A stretch of 64,000 bases of DNA from Siphonodentalium dalli (GCA_032622095.1 CP136063.1:82999980-83063979); one strand, 5' to 3'; counted from the first letter of the stretch, positions 13,301 through 28,300 are shown. Translations and numbers: made by a program. The notes: generated from the letters alone by a model not told the origin.

Positions 13301-16300
13301 CGCGATGCACGAATTAATGGAAACGTAATCGAGACTGCTAACAAACAAAACATATTGATGTCACGTCGCTATGTACATGTATCTGTGTTATTTGAATATT
13401 TAATATTCAGCGTCATATCCGTTTAAATGTCGATTACCTGTACGCTCATGTATAGACCAAGGGTATTGTGTCAGTTCCGATGTCGGCCGAAACTGTATGA
13501 AACAATAAAGCGCGTTTATATACGCCATAAACAAACGCCATGAAAAATTCCAGAAATGTTCACGACGCTCGTTATGTATACCACTATACACGTGCATGTA
13601 CATGTAGCATTAAATAATCCAATAATCATTATAAAATAAACACGATTTGTGATTTATGTCGAAGAATACCATGACTTGATTATTCAGACTTTCATTAGCC
13701 TCTCGTCGGTAGTTCGTAAAATATTATCCAGATATCAGTGCCCCTTTAATACAAGGAAACATAACTTCCCCATCGCGAACCTCTATTGGACCACGCACGC
13801 TGCTGAATGGTGACATTGTCTCGTTATTTGAAGTTATTATTAAATTTAGATCAAAGGAATTTCTGCAAGATATTTTTATACCATGTCGCAACTTTGTGAA
13901 GATGACTCCTCCTACCAGCTTGTATTCTGTATTGATTGACTGTGATTCAAACACAGAATTCTCGACTGGACACGTGCAAGCATAACTTTGTCTGTTTTGA
14001 TTGGCTAGCGGACATCGTGTGCCACAATGATCACTCAATGAGGCCGTGTCGCTTTCACGATGATGAAATAAACTTACTCAACGTTACATGTTTAAGTAAT
14101 TGTCCGCTATTATATTGGCAAGCATACATGTATGGTAAATATTAACTTACTTTTTACCGTACTAGTAGTATATATAAGTTTAATAATTCAGTTAAATTCT
14201 GTTTTTCTCACCAGAATTAAATCACTGAAATTCAGTTTCTTTATGTGTCCTCCTCAAATATTTAAAAACAAAACATATACATTTGAAAACGTGTGTGCGA
14301 CTGTGCGTTGATCATTAGCGCAACGTAAACGCGGTCTGCGTTAAACTTCAACGCAGTCTGCGTTAAACTTCAACGCGGTCCGTCGGTCGTAACGCATCAC
14401 CAACGCGTTATCAACGCAAAAACCGCGTTACGTTGGCGTTACGACCGCGTTACGACCACGCTGACGACCGCGTTAAAAGGGCCACTTATTTTGAGAAGGT
14501 GTGTATACGGACCCCCGGCTTATACGGACCCTGGCTCATACGGACCTCAATTAAAATATACAATTTTATTTTTTATGTTTCATGTTTATTTAAAACAATT
14601 TACATTATGACAACATACATACAGAGATAACAAAAATATGATGATAACAAAAATGGAACAAAGTTACATCAGACGAACATTATTTAAACTGGGGCGTACA
14701 GCTTGGCGGCTTCTTTTAGTAGTTTGCTGGCACTTATCCTCATCGACGAGTAGTCTCTCCACAATGTCATTAACTTTCCAGTCGTTTTATAACTCACCTG
14801 TGTCACAAACCCGATGCGTCAAACGGGAACATTCAGGTTCAATGCAGCCAATAACCTCCTGACAATGCCAAATAGTATCTCCACATGAAGCACAGTTAGA
14901 CATTGTGGAATTATGCCAGTCAACAATAAATCAGTTGAATATATACCAGTTTTGTTTTTACGAACATGTTTTCATAACAAATCAAACTCAGTGGATTCAT
15001 CCTGATCACCAATCACTGACCATTCATCATCGCATGTCTGTTTATAAAACAATAGAAAGTGATCACACACGAGTGTTTATACAACGGACAATGAATTAGT
15101 TGAAGCAAGTTGTGTTTTTACTAACATGTTTTTGTAACAAATCAAACTCAGTGGATTCATCCTGATCACCAATCACTGACCATTCATCATCGCATGTCTG
15201 TTTATAAAACAATAGAAAGTGATCACACACGAGTGTTTATACAACGGACAATGAATTAGTTGAAGCAAGTTGTGTTTTTACTAACATGTTTTTGTAACAA
15301 ATCAAACTCAGTGGATTCATCCTGTCACCATTCACTGACCATTTATCACCGTGTGTCTGTTTATACGACGACATAAAGGGATCACACACGCGTGTTTATA
15401 CACCGGCGAAGAGATTAATTAACACGATTCAATAAATGCTTTTTCAAGTCAGAACATCACCGAAATTCTCAATTAATACAGATATATGTGTGAAAAGACA
15501 ATCATAATTATATATTAACTTCATAAATATAAGTTCACCGAAAATCACCGAACAAATTGGTAAAATTCATAAAGTTTGAAAATCACCAAAATAATAACCG
15601 AAATTCTCAATTAATACAGATATATGTTTGAAAAGACAATCATAATTTAAATTTAATTAAATAAACATAAAACATAAAAAATAAAATTGAGGTCCGTATG
15701 AGCCAGGGTCCGTATAAGCCAGGGGTCCGTATAAGCCAAGGTCCGTATCAGCCGGTGGTCCATATCAGCCAGGGTCCTTAAGAGCCAGGGTCCGTAAGAG
15801 CCAGGGTCCGTATAAGCCGCATACCACTGTATGTAAAAATCAATCAGAATCAACCACAATGAAAGGTTTCTGGTTTATGGTTGTTCATTTTTATAAATAT
15901 ATTTTTCTGTTGAATAATGGCAAAAATCCCACAGTTTAAAAGAGAATAGAATTTCAATAGTGGGCATTTTTTGACTGAAAGTTGTGCACTTGTCATTCGA
16001 AATGCACTTCATTATCCTTTGATGCATTGTGAATGATCTTTCTTGAATTTTTACTCATTAGATACACATATAAGGCCATTAAAAATTATTGTCTGGGTTC
16101 ACGGGCAATTATGTCTAAATTTTGTGATGAGGGAGGGAGGCTATTTATATTTATTATTTATTTTAAATTCTTCAAAACATACCTCAAAATCGAATAATCT
16201 TTTTTCATGATTCCAGGTAATACAACTTGTCTCTGTGTAATCACATGTATAGCTCAATACTTGGGGATATTCTGACACCTGTTGCCCCACTTCCCACAGC

Positions 16301-19300
16301 ATGGCTCTAAATGGCTATTGAGGAATGGCATAGCATGAGTTTTGTCTGGTTCTATTCATGATAGGGTGAGGGATTTGTTCGGAATGTGTAGGTTAATAAG
16401 CATCGCAAATTTTTCCTAACATACATCGAATATAGGCAATAAACTACACACCATGTGACCAGAACAAGAACGGAATTATCTCCCCGCATTATATTAAGAG
16501 TATAGTTTCCAGGGTGAAATACGGTTAAACCGGATAGATTTTGTCGTGTTATAAATTTTTTTTTTAGATTTTGCGATAAATAGTTTTGATGCTGCGGACC
16601 GTGAACCCAGACATTAATTTTTAATGGCCTAAGTTAAATTGAGCTTACATCAAAGGCGCAAACAACCTGTTATTTTTTCAATTTTGGAAAAGTCGTTTGA
16701 ATAAAATTTCTTTTTTAGATCAGTAGATGATCGTAAAGATGTACCAGTATTTCTCATTTTTGAGTAAAATGAAATTGTCCTTTTTCATTGGGGCCAATAG
16801 CAGCCATTTTGAAGGGAAGCAGAAATCTAGACTTGCCCTGTATTGACAATAAACAGGCATGAGAGTTCTCAGCTGATACAACCCTAACTTAATTCTAATA
16901 AAAGACAATTCTATCTTTTATTAATTGAGAGATAAACTTACAGTAATGCCCTAAATAATCAGGTAATTTTTCAGGATTTAGTCGGAAATATGGCTTGTTG
17001 CCATTCATCGGGAAGCTCGCAGTGAGAGCCTTCCGATTAATGGCAACAAGCCATATTTCCGACTAAATCCTGAAAAATTTCCCATAATTCTGCTGTGGTT
17101 AAGGAGTCGATTATTTAGGGAATTACTGTACTTGTTTCATTGGATGGATATTCAGGGATTCAAGCATGAAAAAAGTTTGAACAAACCAAGCGAGTTCACA
17201 ATTTTGATGCTTGATTTCCTGAGTATCGAGTAAAACAAGGTATGTTTATCTCCATTGTAATTGATACCAAATAATAAATAATTTAAAAGAAACTGCATGA
17301 AACTCATTTATCTGCATTACATGTCTTTTCCATTGTATAAAATCCCTAGGTCCATTCCATATTGTTACTCATAACAGCGCCTGAACAAATTTTCTGTTAA
17401 CACTTTCTATACTAGAGGGTTCTCCCACTCAGTTATAAAGTAAACATTTGGATGGTCTATTCTTCCTTTGGAGGGGTGTTAAGGATATATGAGCTGATGA
17501 CAGTCAGACAAAATGATAATACAAGTGCAGAATAGTTCATATTCATTCGTGGGAAATGTTCAGATAATAAGTTCAACAAACAACCTGTGGTCGTTTGTTG
17601 AATTTATTAGCTGAACATTTCCTAAGGGAACTATTCGTCATTGAGTATTTTAGTATATAATGGGTTAATCGATGACTGCTGTATCTATAGTAAACAACTT
17701 GTGGCAGTTTTTACTCCATTAAGCAACACCTTTCTACATGCTGATGTATTTGATGTGTGTTGTCAATCACAATTTGCTCCATTCAAATTTGTTCACTCAG
17801 CAGTCCTTCGATTTTAAGGCGCGCAATTGCGCTTGCGCGGCGCGCGCGGATCTAAAAACCAGCGAGTTATTAAATGCGCACGCCGAAAATATCAAATGCG
17901 CGCATCGAATTTTGCAACCAGTGAACGAGATTTTAACAAACAACACACCAATGGTTAAACGCCAACAAGACTATTCACCATGTATCTTTCTCAGCAGTGA
18001 TGACGTTGATTACGAACCTGGTAGCAAAGATCAAAGCGGCGTCTTTCGCACTCAATGATTGGGGTGACACCTCGTCACAACTACTGCACGTGCGAGTTCC
18101 TGCAAAAAGCAGACTGACTTTGGCGGCAGCGTTTATGTTTCACCTTGCAGTATTTCGAGGATTCATTTGGCAAATTGTACCAATGCGAATACTATTATAT
18201 AAATTTATGCAGATTACGGTATATCATGTCTGATAGTGACAGCGACAATGCTCAAAATATTATCAAAACGAAAGAGTTGATTCGTCGGAATACAGTGAAT
18301 CTGATCGCGGTTATATGATTCCACTTCTGAGTTCGAAGTTTTAATCGAGTCTGAGCATGTGCTCTCAGACCCGGAAGTCGACTAATTGTGATATTCTGAC
18401 TTGCTGACAAACGTTGGTCAGTGAAAATACTTAATTACCATCCGGAATCTTTAACTCAGCCATGCTTCAGATATGTACTATTTCCTTGGCTCGTTTATGT
18501 TCAGTCATGCTCTAGATAGTTACTAATCTAAGACCGCGAAAACGCCGCAGACTTCGATAGTAGCCATACTAGCCAAGCTCTCATTGGTCAAACTAAAAAA
18601 CTTCATCTTAACTGGATAACTAATGGCAGTTCTTCGCTCATCGATAACTTTCAAAATTTGACAGCTACGGCAGTCAGAGACTATTGTTTGATAAAACTGA
18701 TAATAAAACTGATATAAATATGTTTTATTTGTGTTTCTGGGAGAATGATACTTGTGCATTATACACATGTTTGTCTTTATTCAGTAGTCATTTCATCAAT
18801 TTTAATTTTAATTGTGCTCCCTCAAAAAAGGCGCGCGCAAATCCCAAAAGCTCCGAGTGATATACGGCGCACCTACGTTTTCCAAAATCGAAGGACTGAC
18901 TCAGCAACAGGCGATGCTGGTGAATCGAAAACTGACATTGGCATTTCTTGACCAATTAGAATGCATGTATTGGCAAGAGATATATTGAACTTAAATTGAA
19001 AGACAACTCTATTTCTTTATAGATGTTCACCTGAAACTGGAGGAGACACTTGCTAAGTTTATGAAAACCGAGGAAGCAGCACTATATTCTTATGGATTCT
19101 CCACTATAGCTAGTGCCATTCCATCATACTCCAAAAAAGGAGATGTTATTTTCTGGTAAGCCACTCTCAATAAAGAAACCTATAATCTACAAGGTTAATT
19201 TTAATCCAATTTTGCTCATTGTAATTATCTGTCAATATTTTTAAAACTTAGAAGATATTTAGTACCATTGAAACCTGTGCACCTGCAATTATGAGTTCCG

Positions 19301-22300
19301 TCCGACATAATAACTCACGCAAATATTAACCAATATCAACAATATTTGGTATATGAGACTCTTGCAACAATATCTCGGACGAGTTCGAAAACCTAGTTTG
19401 TCTATTTTTAGCAATTTTATCACCGTTAGCGCGATAACTCGATGAAATATTAACAGACTTCAACAATATTTGGTGTATGAGTCTCTTGCAACCATATCTC
19501 ACACAAGTTCGAAAACCAGATTTGTCCGATTTTTTTCCCGGAGTTATGGGTCTTAGTTTATCTATTTTTAGCAATTTTATCACCGTTAGCGCGATAACTC
19601 GATGAAATATTAACCGATTTCAACAATATTTGGTATATGAGTCTCCTGCAACAATATCTCGGACGAGTTCGAAAACCAGGTTTGTCCGAAAAAAAAATCG
19701 CGGAGTTATGGGTCTTAGTTTGTCTATTTTTAGCAATGTTATCACCATTAGCACAATAACTCAATGAAATATTAACCGATTTAAACAATATTTGGTATAT
19801 GAGTCTCTTGCAACAATATCTCGGACGAGTTCGAAAATCTGGTTTGTCCGAATTTTTTTTCCGGAGTTATGGGTCTTAGTTTGTCTATTTTAATAACAAT
19901 TTTTATCACCGTTAGTGCGATAACTCAATGAAATATTAACGGATTCAATTGATATTTGCTATATAGGTCTATTGCAATAATATACCACCATCCGACATTT
20001 TTTGCCGGAGTTGTGCACCTTATTGGCAGAAGTTTGGTTCAACTGCCAAAAAACTCGACAAAAGCATCTTAGATGCATACCCCTTGTTTAGTGGGGTTAT
20101 TCCCCTTTATTAACTTAGATACATTTTGCAACATGCATAATTTATTCTATTGGTCAAATGACATTGGGAATAAAACATATTTTGAGAACAAAAGAAACCA
20201 GAAATATTATAGTTACTAATTAATTACGCAGAATTTTACAGCCCGGCGGTCACCAGACCAATTAGTAGGAACAGCATAAAGTGATTCTATAAAAAAATAG
20301 GCATGCAGATTTGAGTTGAACAACCGATCAGTTCACCTGGGGGTTATCTAAAATGAAAATGACGCAAACGAAAAACAGGTCGTGCCAAAGATTTATAAAT
20401 GCAGGTCTCGCGATAACTAAATCTCACCTTAATTTTTGCACAATCAAGTCCCAAAATGAGACGTTCCAATTTATTATGTAGTTCAATGAGTTTCCCATCT
20501 GTAGTTACTAATACCAGTTGTAGTGATTATAGCAGTTTGTGTAACTCTCCTGCTAACCTACGGTATGGGTTACCTTAGCACAAACCAGGTGAACTAAAAA
20601 TAGGTTACTCATAATTTTGAAACCTGCAGGCCGGAAAAAACCTCTTCAACATAATATTACCCACCTGAGTAGTAATACAATTAATTGTGTTCAATGTAAA
20701 CATTCGTGTTTATTTAAGCACGTACAGTTGTGGGTAATCTATAATATCTATAAACTGTAAAACATGGCATTATCTTCATGATATCACTGTATTAATTAAT
20801 AAGCCTTTCAATCAATGCCGCATAACTGTCACAGCAATAGAATACCATAGCAGAAAGTGATTCCCACAGCAATTACCACGGCATTGCTGATTGCAGTGGC
20901 TAATTTCAAAGGCTGATTATATTACATCATATAAATAAATATGTTAAATTTTTGTTTGTTTGAGCTGGCTATCTCCATCTTAGTTGTAGTTCTTGTTGTT
21001 GTCCAAGCCTGACAACAGCATGCCTGTCATTTGCAGAATGAGGTCCTCAGAGGGTGAATTTAGTGACGCTATCCCGCTATGCAGGTTCCGCATAGCATCA
21101 CTAAATTCACCCTCTGGGACGTCTTTCTGCATGGCCTCATCTGCTATGGGAGACAAAGACTGATTGAAGTTTTCAAATGGTGAATATTGTGATGTACGCC
21201 CATTGGGAACCTCGATTATGCAATATGTTGTCTGCCAATTTGGGGATAAAGAAAAACTTAACTAAAAAAGAAATTAAATCTATGTGAAGAAGTTTCTATA
21301 GCAATTTGATAATAAAGAAACTTTCCAGAGAAGATGAGTCATAAGCAGAATGAGGTCCCCAGAGGGTGAATTTAGTGATGCTAGCCCGCTATGCAGGAGA
21401 GCGTCACTAAATTCATCCTCTGGGGACCTCAATCTGCAAATGACAGGTTTGTTGTTGTCATGTATATTGGATTGAGGCTTGTTGAGAGGAAGGTGTTTAG
21501 TCCTACGGTATGTTCCAAAGTTCTTTTTTTGTGTGTGATCAGTTACATTGCATATAACAAGACACAATAAATTTGTGAGTTTTCCCTGTCACCAGTCTCA
21601 CCACTGACACTCCACCCTTTCGCCCAATCGGAACGTCGTACTTGCAGTGTTCCATCAAAATGTGTGATACAACTTCTCACATTCCAAATGATCAACATCT
21701 ATCTTTTTCAGTGATGAGGGAGTATGTTTTTCAATACAAAAAGGCCTTGTTGCTTCCCGGAGTAACATAAAGTTCTTCAAGCATAATGATATGGATGACC
21801 TCGAGAGGTTACTGAAGGAACAGGAATATGAAGAGAAACGGGTTAGTACACAGTTTTGCTATGCTAGTTCTGCTATTTATTTATTTCTGTGTATTGTTAT
21901 GCAAAGATTTTGCTTGTTTTTCATTCACAAAATAATGCCAAATTTGGACCTGACTTGTGAACTGATAGCAAGCAGGGTTCAGGCTGAGACAAAAATCTTT
22001 TGGCCCCAATTAGTCATTTCTGATTTTGTTTGGACACCGTTCTATTGGCTTATCATCATTGTTATGATCAGTAAGCATTGTGACTTTTGGTAGAATTGTT
22101 ATCCATACATAGACGAGCAACTGTTGATGAAAATTACCTATTTACAAATTAAGGGTTTCATGGAGATATGATGATAATCAGAGATGTGATTGTTGACTAT
22201 TGCCTTGAAATCTTTTGGCCAAAAAGTTTGTTCAAAGTAAATTTGTTTTCCCCATTTTCGTAAAAGAAAAAAAAATTTTACAATTACCCAATTTGGACGG

Positions 22301-25300
22301 GACCATGTTCGTGGGCATGAGAAATGAGGAATTTTACTTTGCATGAACTCATGTGCATTTTCTTATTGACATTGCTTTTATGTTGTATGCTGCATTGACA
22401 AATTTCCTATGCTCAACCGGCAATATTAATTTCCACCTTGATACAATTTTTTATTCTAGCTTTTTGGAACCTAATGGCAAATACTACAAAAATAATGTTG
22501 ATATATTATTCGCAAATAAAAAGATCGGTCATTATAAATGTTGTTTTCAAATGATGACTAAAGAATTGTTGACTATGAGAATTCACACTGTGGTGAGGTT
22601 CTCAGAGGAGTCATATTATCTTTCAATGGCAAACTCTCTTTTTTTTTTTGTAGAATCCTAGAAAAGCCAAAGTCACAAGGAAATTTCTGGTGGCAGAAGG
22701 CTTGTATATGAACTATGGTGACATATGTCCACTTCCAAAATTGGTGAGTTGATATTGATGTTTGTCCTAGAATTATCAAGAACTGACTAGTAATTTTGCA
22801 TATTCTTCTGTTTTGGCCTTAGATAAAATTTTATTCATGCACACGACTTGTAAAATCAGCTGTGCTACTATTAGATACTGATACAAGGATGCCACGCTAA
22901 TTACTATTGTAATACCACCCAGCCTAATATTGCTCAAAGCCATGAAGCCTTATGAAAAACAAATCTTTTTTTTGAGACTTAGTCTCAGTGCAAAATTTTT
23001 TTTTAACACCGGAAGCTGTGCGCAACAATTTATTTCCTGAATGCAAATGGCATAATACACCGCTCATCTGAAGGCATATATGGTACTCATGTTACAATAA
23101 ATATAATAAATAAATAATAAATATAGTTTCTAATACCATCTTTAATAGAAATTATGGGAATATAAACACTTCATTTTTCATTAACACTGTAAAAATGTAA
23201 GAATTCATTATTTTACTTTTGAAAATTAGCAATGTGATATATTTTTGTGCTTTATAGGTTGAGTTCAAATGGAAGTACAAAGTGAGGATTATTCTTGAGG
23301 AGAGTTTCTCATTTGGCGTCTTAGGTGATACAGGAAAGGGTGTTACAGAACATTTCAACATACCGGTGAGTTTTAGGTGATATAGGAAAGGGTGTTACAG
23401 AACATTTCAACATACCGGTGAGTCTTAGGTGATACAGGAAAGGGTGTTACAGAACATTTCAACATACCGGTGAGTTTTAGGTGATATAGGAAAGGGTGTT
23501 AAAGAACATTTCAACATACCGGTGAGTTTTAGGTGATATAGGAAAGGGTGTTACAGAACATTTCAACATACCGGTGAGTTTTAGGTGATATAGGAAAGGG
23601 TGTTACAGAACATTTCAACATACCGGTGAGTTTTAGGTGATATAGGAAAGGGTGTTACAGAACATTTCAACATACCGGTGAGTTTTAGGTGATATAGGAA
23701 AGGGTGTTACAGAACATTTCAACATACCGGTGAGTTTTAGGTGATATAGGAAAGGGTGTTACAGAACATTTCAACATACCAGTGAGTCTTATGTGATACA
23801 GGAAAGGGTGTTACAGAACATTTCAACATACCGGTGAGTTTTAGGTGATATAGGAAAGGGTGTTAAAGAACATTTCAACATACCGGTGAGTCTTAGGTGA
23901 TGCAGGAAAGGGTGTTAAAGAACATTTCAACATACCGGTGAGTCTTAGGTGATACAGGAAAGGGTGTTACAGAACTTTCAACATACCGGCGAGTGTTAAG
24001 TGTTACAAGAATAGTTGCTGAAGAGCATTTTAACATACCGTTGAGTGGTAGACCTGAATCCCTGGGAACTCCGATTTTCCAACTGGTTGGAAATTTTCAA
24101 CCTGTCATTTCGGCACAGATGGGTTAGTGTTCACTGTGTACGGAATATATATAATCATGCGCTTGTAATATTATTTATCCATAGGCTTTTTTTTCCGCCA
24201 AGGAGAAGCCCTTCAACTGAACTATATGGATTATTATCCTCGGCCTTGTGTTATCAGGAGGGTTAAAATTTATTGTCCGTTTATTACCTACTCCGGTCAA
24301 TCAGTGATCAGATTAGCTCACGCATGAATGCGTCCCGTGCAAATCCCGCGCTCTTAACAATTCATCTAGCCAGTTTTATTTCTCTACTTGGACCTATCAG
24401 ACGTGGTTTTAACTAAAGGAAGTATTTCTCTATTGCGAGTTTATCAACTCAATATTTATCGTTGTTAACAAACTTACAATTTATCCGTTGCTTACCCGGT
24501 CGTTTAATATTTTTAAGTACGCGCAGAAACTCTTCGTTTCATAGTATGCGCAACGCAATTTATAAAAATTCCGTGTTTTTATCGACACATTTTATCTCGA
24601 AAATTTTGGGATTGGAATCGACAAAATCACGTTGAGATCTTCGCCATTTTGACAATGACTACAGACGCACATCGTTTACTTGTAGCAAACCTATATTGCA
24701 TTATTGTGAAACATATACGGTGGCATGAATCGTCCGATTTCGGAGTCCACGTGGTACGGTATGCGAAGTCTCCTAATTTCGTGCTAACTATATTTCATGA
24801 AGCTGACTTCTCGATACGTTCATTTCATGTACACTACCTCATCGTATATGCAACAGCTCTGTTAGTGCGCAGAAAGTTGGCCAGGACAGAAATGTCTCCT
24901 TTGACGATTATTTACATGTATTCATAAACAAGATAGAACTTGTCATCCAATGAAATTTCTTTTGCCTCAACTAATTGTAAGTTGAAGTTGAGCGACATTT
25001 GGATAATGATTATCACAGAACATCATTGTACATATACAACATGTCGTTATAATTAATTGTGCTTACAGATTAATATTTGCAAATCTTAGCTAGCCCGAAT
25101 GTATTACTATTAACATGAGGGCTCGTATTTGGATACTTGGAACGTCGACACTTCAAGATATTTATTTGAAATTTTGACCCTGTTCTTGCGATTCCATTTT
25201 CTTTCCCTCATTGTATCATCGGAACGATCGTTAGAAACAATGAGATTATGTTTGTTACAACATATAGTATTCTATGGCCTGTGTTCAAATAATGCTGTGT

Positions 25301-28300
25301 CTCTTGAATAGTCTCGTTCTTTACATGCCTGTCCAGTATTACTGACAGTGTCCGGTTGCTACAAATCGTGCAACTGGTTTGATTGGGGACTAGGATTATC
25401 TGACACAAGATTGGGCACCAAGGATTTTCATTTTAAGTTCCAGGGCTCAAAATACATTTAATTTTACGAGAATCAAATGCTGAATCATGTTAGTCATCAG
25501 GGGCTAATCTAGGCCGTATTTGGATCCGTAAAACGGGTTTGGGCGCCGGTAGTTTGGGCTCCCAAACGAAATATGCCTCAGAGTTGTAAAACAACATTTC
25601 CCAGTCAATCAGGAATTTTTAGATAAAAAGAGACTGCCAACTAATTTTAATACGATGGAAATGTTAATTGAACGCTTATACAATGAAAGAAAACATTGCT
25701 ATTTATCAACAAATTTGATCTACCGAGGGAAAACGACCCATTTTAATCATAAAAAATTAAGTCAGTCGGTTGTTTCGCGAACGAATCAAAACATATGTCT
25801 TCCTCTTCCGGTTTGGGTAAATAAATTAAAATTCGGAACGCGCTGAAACGAAACTACTGAAATCCGCAAAGATCCGTATAGATCTAAAACAATTTCATTT
25901 ATAGATCAATCTTACGGTACTTACCAAAACTCCACATCGAGTGCTTGCCGTTACGTGTGCAATTAAACCAAATTAAAGTGCTTGAAATGTTATTTCCACA
26001 ACAGTTAAATTTACGATAGCATATCGCGGTACGTGATTACGCGGTACGTTTTTTAACATAACGTGAATTTATAATTAAAACTAAGAGATATAAAGGTTAA
26101 CCAGAAGTTTATTTCCGCGAATATTTAAACAAGATGCCGCGACCAAAAAACCAGTGGTGTAAGAGTTTCTACTCTCATCCACAATTTTAACACAGGGTAG
26201 GTAGAATATATATTTTTATTTCAAGGAAATATACATATTGGTATAAAAAGGGTGAAACTGAAACATTAAAAGAGAAACAAATCTTTTAATAAACAAAGGT
26301 GTGGCTGTATGCTATCGCAATGAATAACATCGGACATATTCATTGGGCTAGCATTGTGGCGGTATACATCCACTTTGCCCGGATATATTACATATATTGA
26401 GAGTTATTTACATATTTACTAGCATGTTTGTATATATGTACATGTATTTGTGCAATCATGTCTGTGCACCATTTTATTGTTGAACCAGTTATTACGTTTG
26501 TTGGCAATAAATATGCCCAAAATGGAACCTGGTGTTGAGTGAGTTCTGTCCCCTTCTCCAGGAAACAACGTAAAGAATATTTCAGCGTGTTGTACAATGA
26601 TTAAGAGTAGAAACAAACTAAGTTTGGTCATGACTTTTAGCTATCAGATCAATGAGTATGATAGTAGAAAATCACAAACAATTAAAAAAAATTGTCTATA
26701 TTATGACTAAATTTACCAACCTGAATGGCACAATATAAAGGTTCAGAATGCCCCAGATTCACTCTCAGGGCATTGGATTTTCAAAAATTTCTTGGGGGAG
26801 TGCCCCCATACCCCCCTTTGATTGGAGGGGGACACCCCCTCCCAAACCCACCCCCACCTCTGGCCTGCGGCCATCGGGATATGCCTACGGCATATCGTCC
26901 TAGGACTGACAGGGTGCCCAAACTTAAAACCTAGATTAGTCCCTGGTCATAAAGCACTGCAAATTGTAAAGTTTTGTGAGAATCATTACGGGAATCGATT
27001 CGGTGATTCTCGTCGAATCTTGAAGCCTGAGTTCCCATTGTCAAATGGCGATCTCCATCAATTCATACCGGTACTCTGTCGCTATTTCGGCGACAATTGT
27101 GTCTGTTTCTTTGCAATCACTCAATGTATTTTGCTGAATGGGCTTCCCTCTTCCATGACTACACAGATATGCAAGTGCAGTAGCCTGAACCTTCAGCTAT
27201 AGTTTGCTTAAATATCCAAGGATACTTCCGTCCGTGGTCAGAACTCTTTGGAGATATTTTGGATGAGAGCCATACCCGTGTGACCTAGCATGGTCGCAGT
27301 ATTGAAATGATTCATTGGCTAGCCAGTGTCTCAATAAATTTTCAGTCAATCAATGTTTATACTTTTGATGATTTTGATGTTTCACATTTCCATGTGTTCA
27401 CTGTAACAAATAGACAACATCTGAACTGTTATCCTCAGACATTAGTGTTTTCGATACATTCAAATTATGAATTAACATGATACAAAATGGTGAGCTTAAA
27501 AACATGTATGGCGAGCCATAATTGTTCCATACTATTACAAGGGTGTCAGTGCCTCAAAGGCTCAATGACATACGAACTGACTATATCAATATGGCGTGCG
27601 TCAATTTTCACTGATACCGACATACTTCTGCGCTTTCAATCCGTGAATAGTCAAGGTGAACTACTATGCATTTATATTGTCATGTGCCCCGATGCACTGC
27701 CAATAGCCTTTCCAACAGAGTCCATCACTTGGCTCTCTACCTTCTATTTCCACATATAGAAAAGATCAAATGTCAAATAGCCTTCACTCACGTATTAAGC
27801 ACAGTTACAGGCAATGCATTTATATTGCGCAGGGCTGCTGCCACTATAATTTCCATCAGAGACCAACACATGGCTCTTTTCCTTCTATTGCCTCATATCC
27901 AATTGATTATCGGGCAAATAACAGAAAGGACAGCATTTGTATTGTCACGCATATAAAGTGCAGTTACATGAACAGCGTTTATATTCATATTGCGCACGAC
28001 CACTGCAGGCCTGCGTATTGGAGGCACACGACGGTTCGGTGCACATGACGGTTGCGAACTCTAGGTTGCGCCAAGGTTGTGTGAGGTTCTCGCGATACTG
28101 ATTATAACTGTTTGTGTAACTTATGGGTACCTGAGGACAACCAGACAGCCGACACATACTAGTATGTTATGGCTTGCGCATATTTTGCATTCCGCAGACC
28201 TGCCAGTGCGAATTTCAGAAGAGTCCAAAACATATCTCTTCTCCTTCTATTACTAAATATCCATATGATTATCTGGTGAATAGAATACCTAAATGACTAA

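Larger units (their letters stand above)
10838..15829. mobile_element. Nested transposon block, outer ends Tigger/pogo-like
   Basis: The left end (10838-10940) and right end (15680-15829) are inverted copies built from repeats of TACGGACCCTGGCT. The right end reads inward as CAGTGGTATGCGGCTTATAC with TA outside it. CAGT-type ends, a TA target and tandem GGACC-type subterminal repeats are typical of Tigger/pogo relatives (family knowledge; no transposase is seen). A second inverted pair lies at 14505-14600 and 15650-15720, so the right part is itself a 1.3-kb element. The block makes up most of an 8.4-kb SPTLC1 intron. Confidence 0.65.

Noticed and set aside
17738-18058. 106-codon open frame at the left end of the 17801 transposon
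   Set aside because: It begins outside the element and crosses its terminal repeat, so it is not a natural coding unit, although its [11 protein letters not shown] part may be decayed transposase N-terminus.
23366-24046. A CRISPR-like array or a series of micro-exons
   Set aside because: The units are contiguous with no unique spacers, and the DNA is eukaryotic. As micro-exons they would need 11-nt introns (GTGAGTTTTAG), too short to splice.
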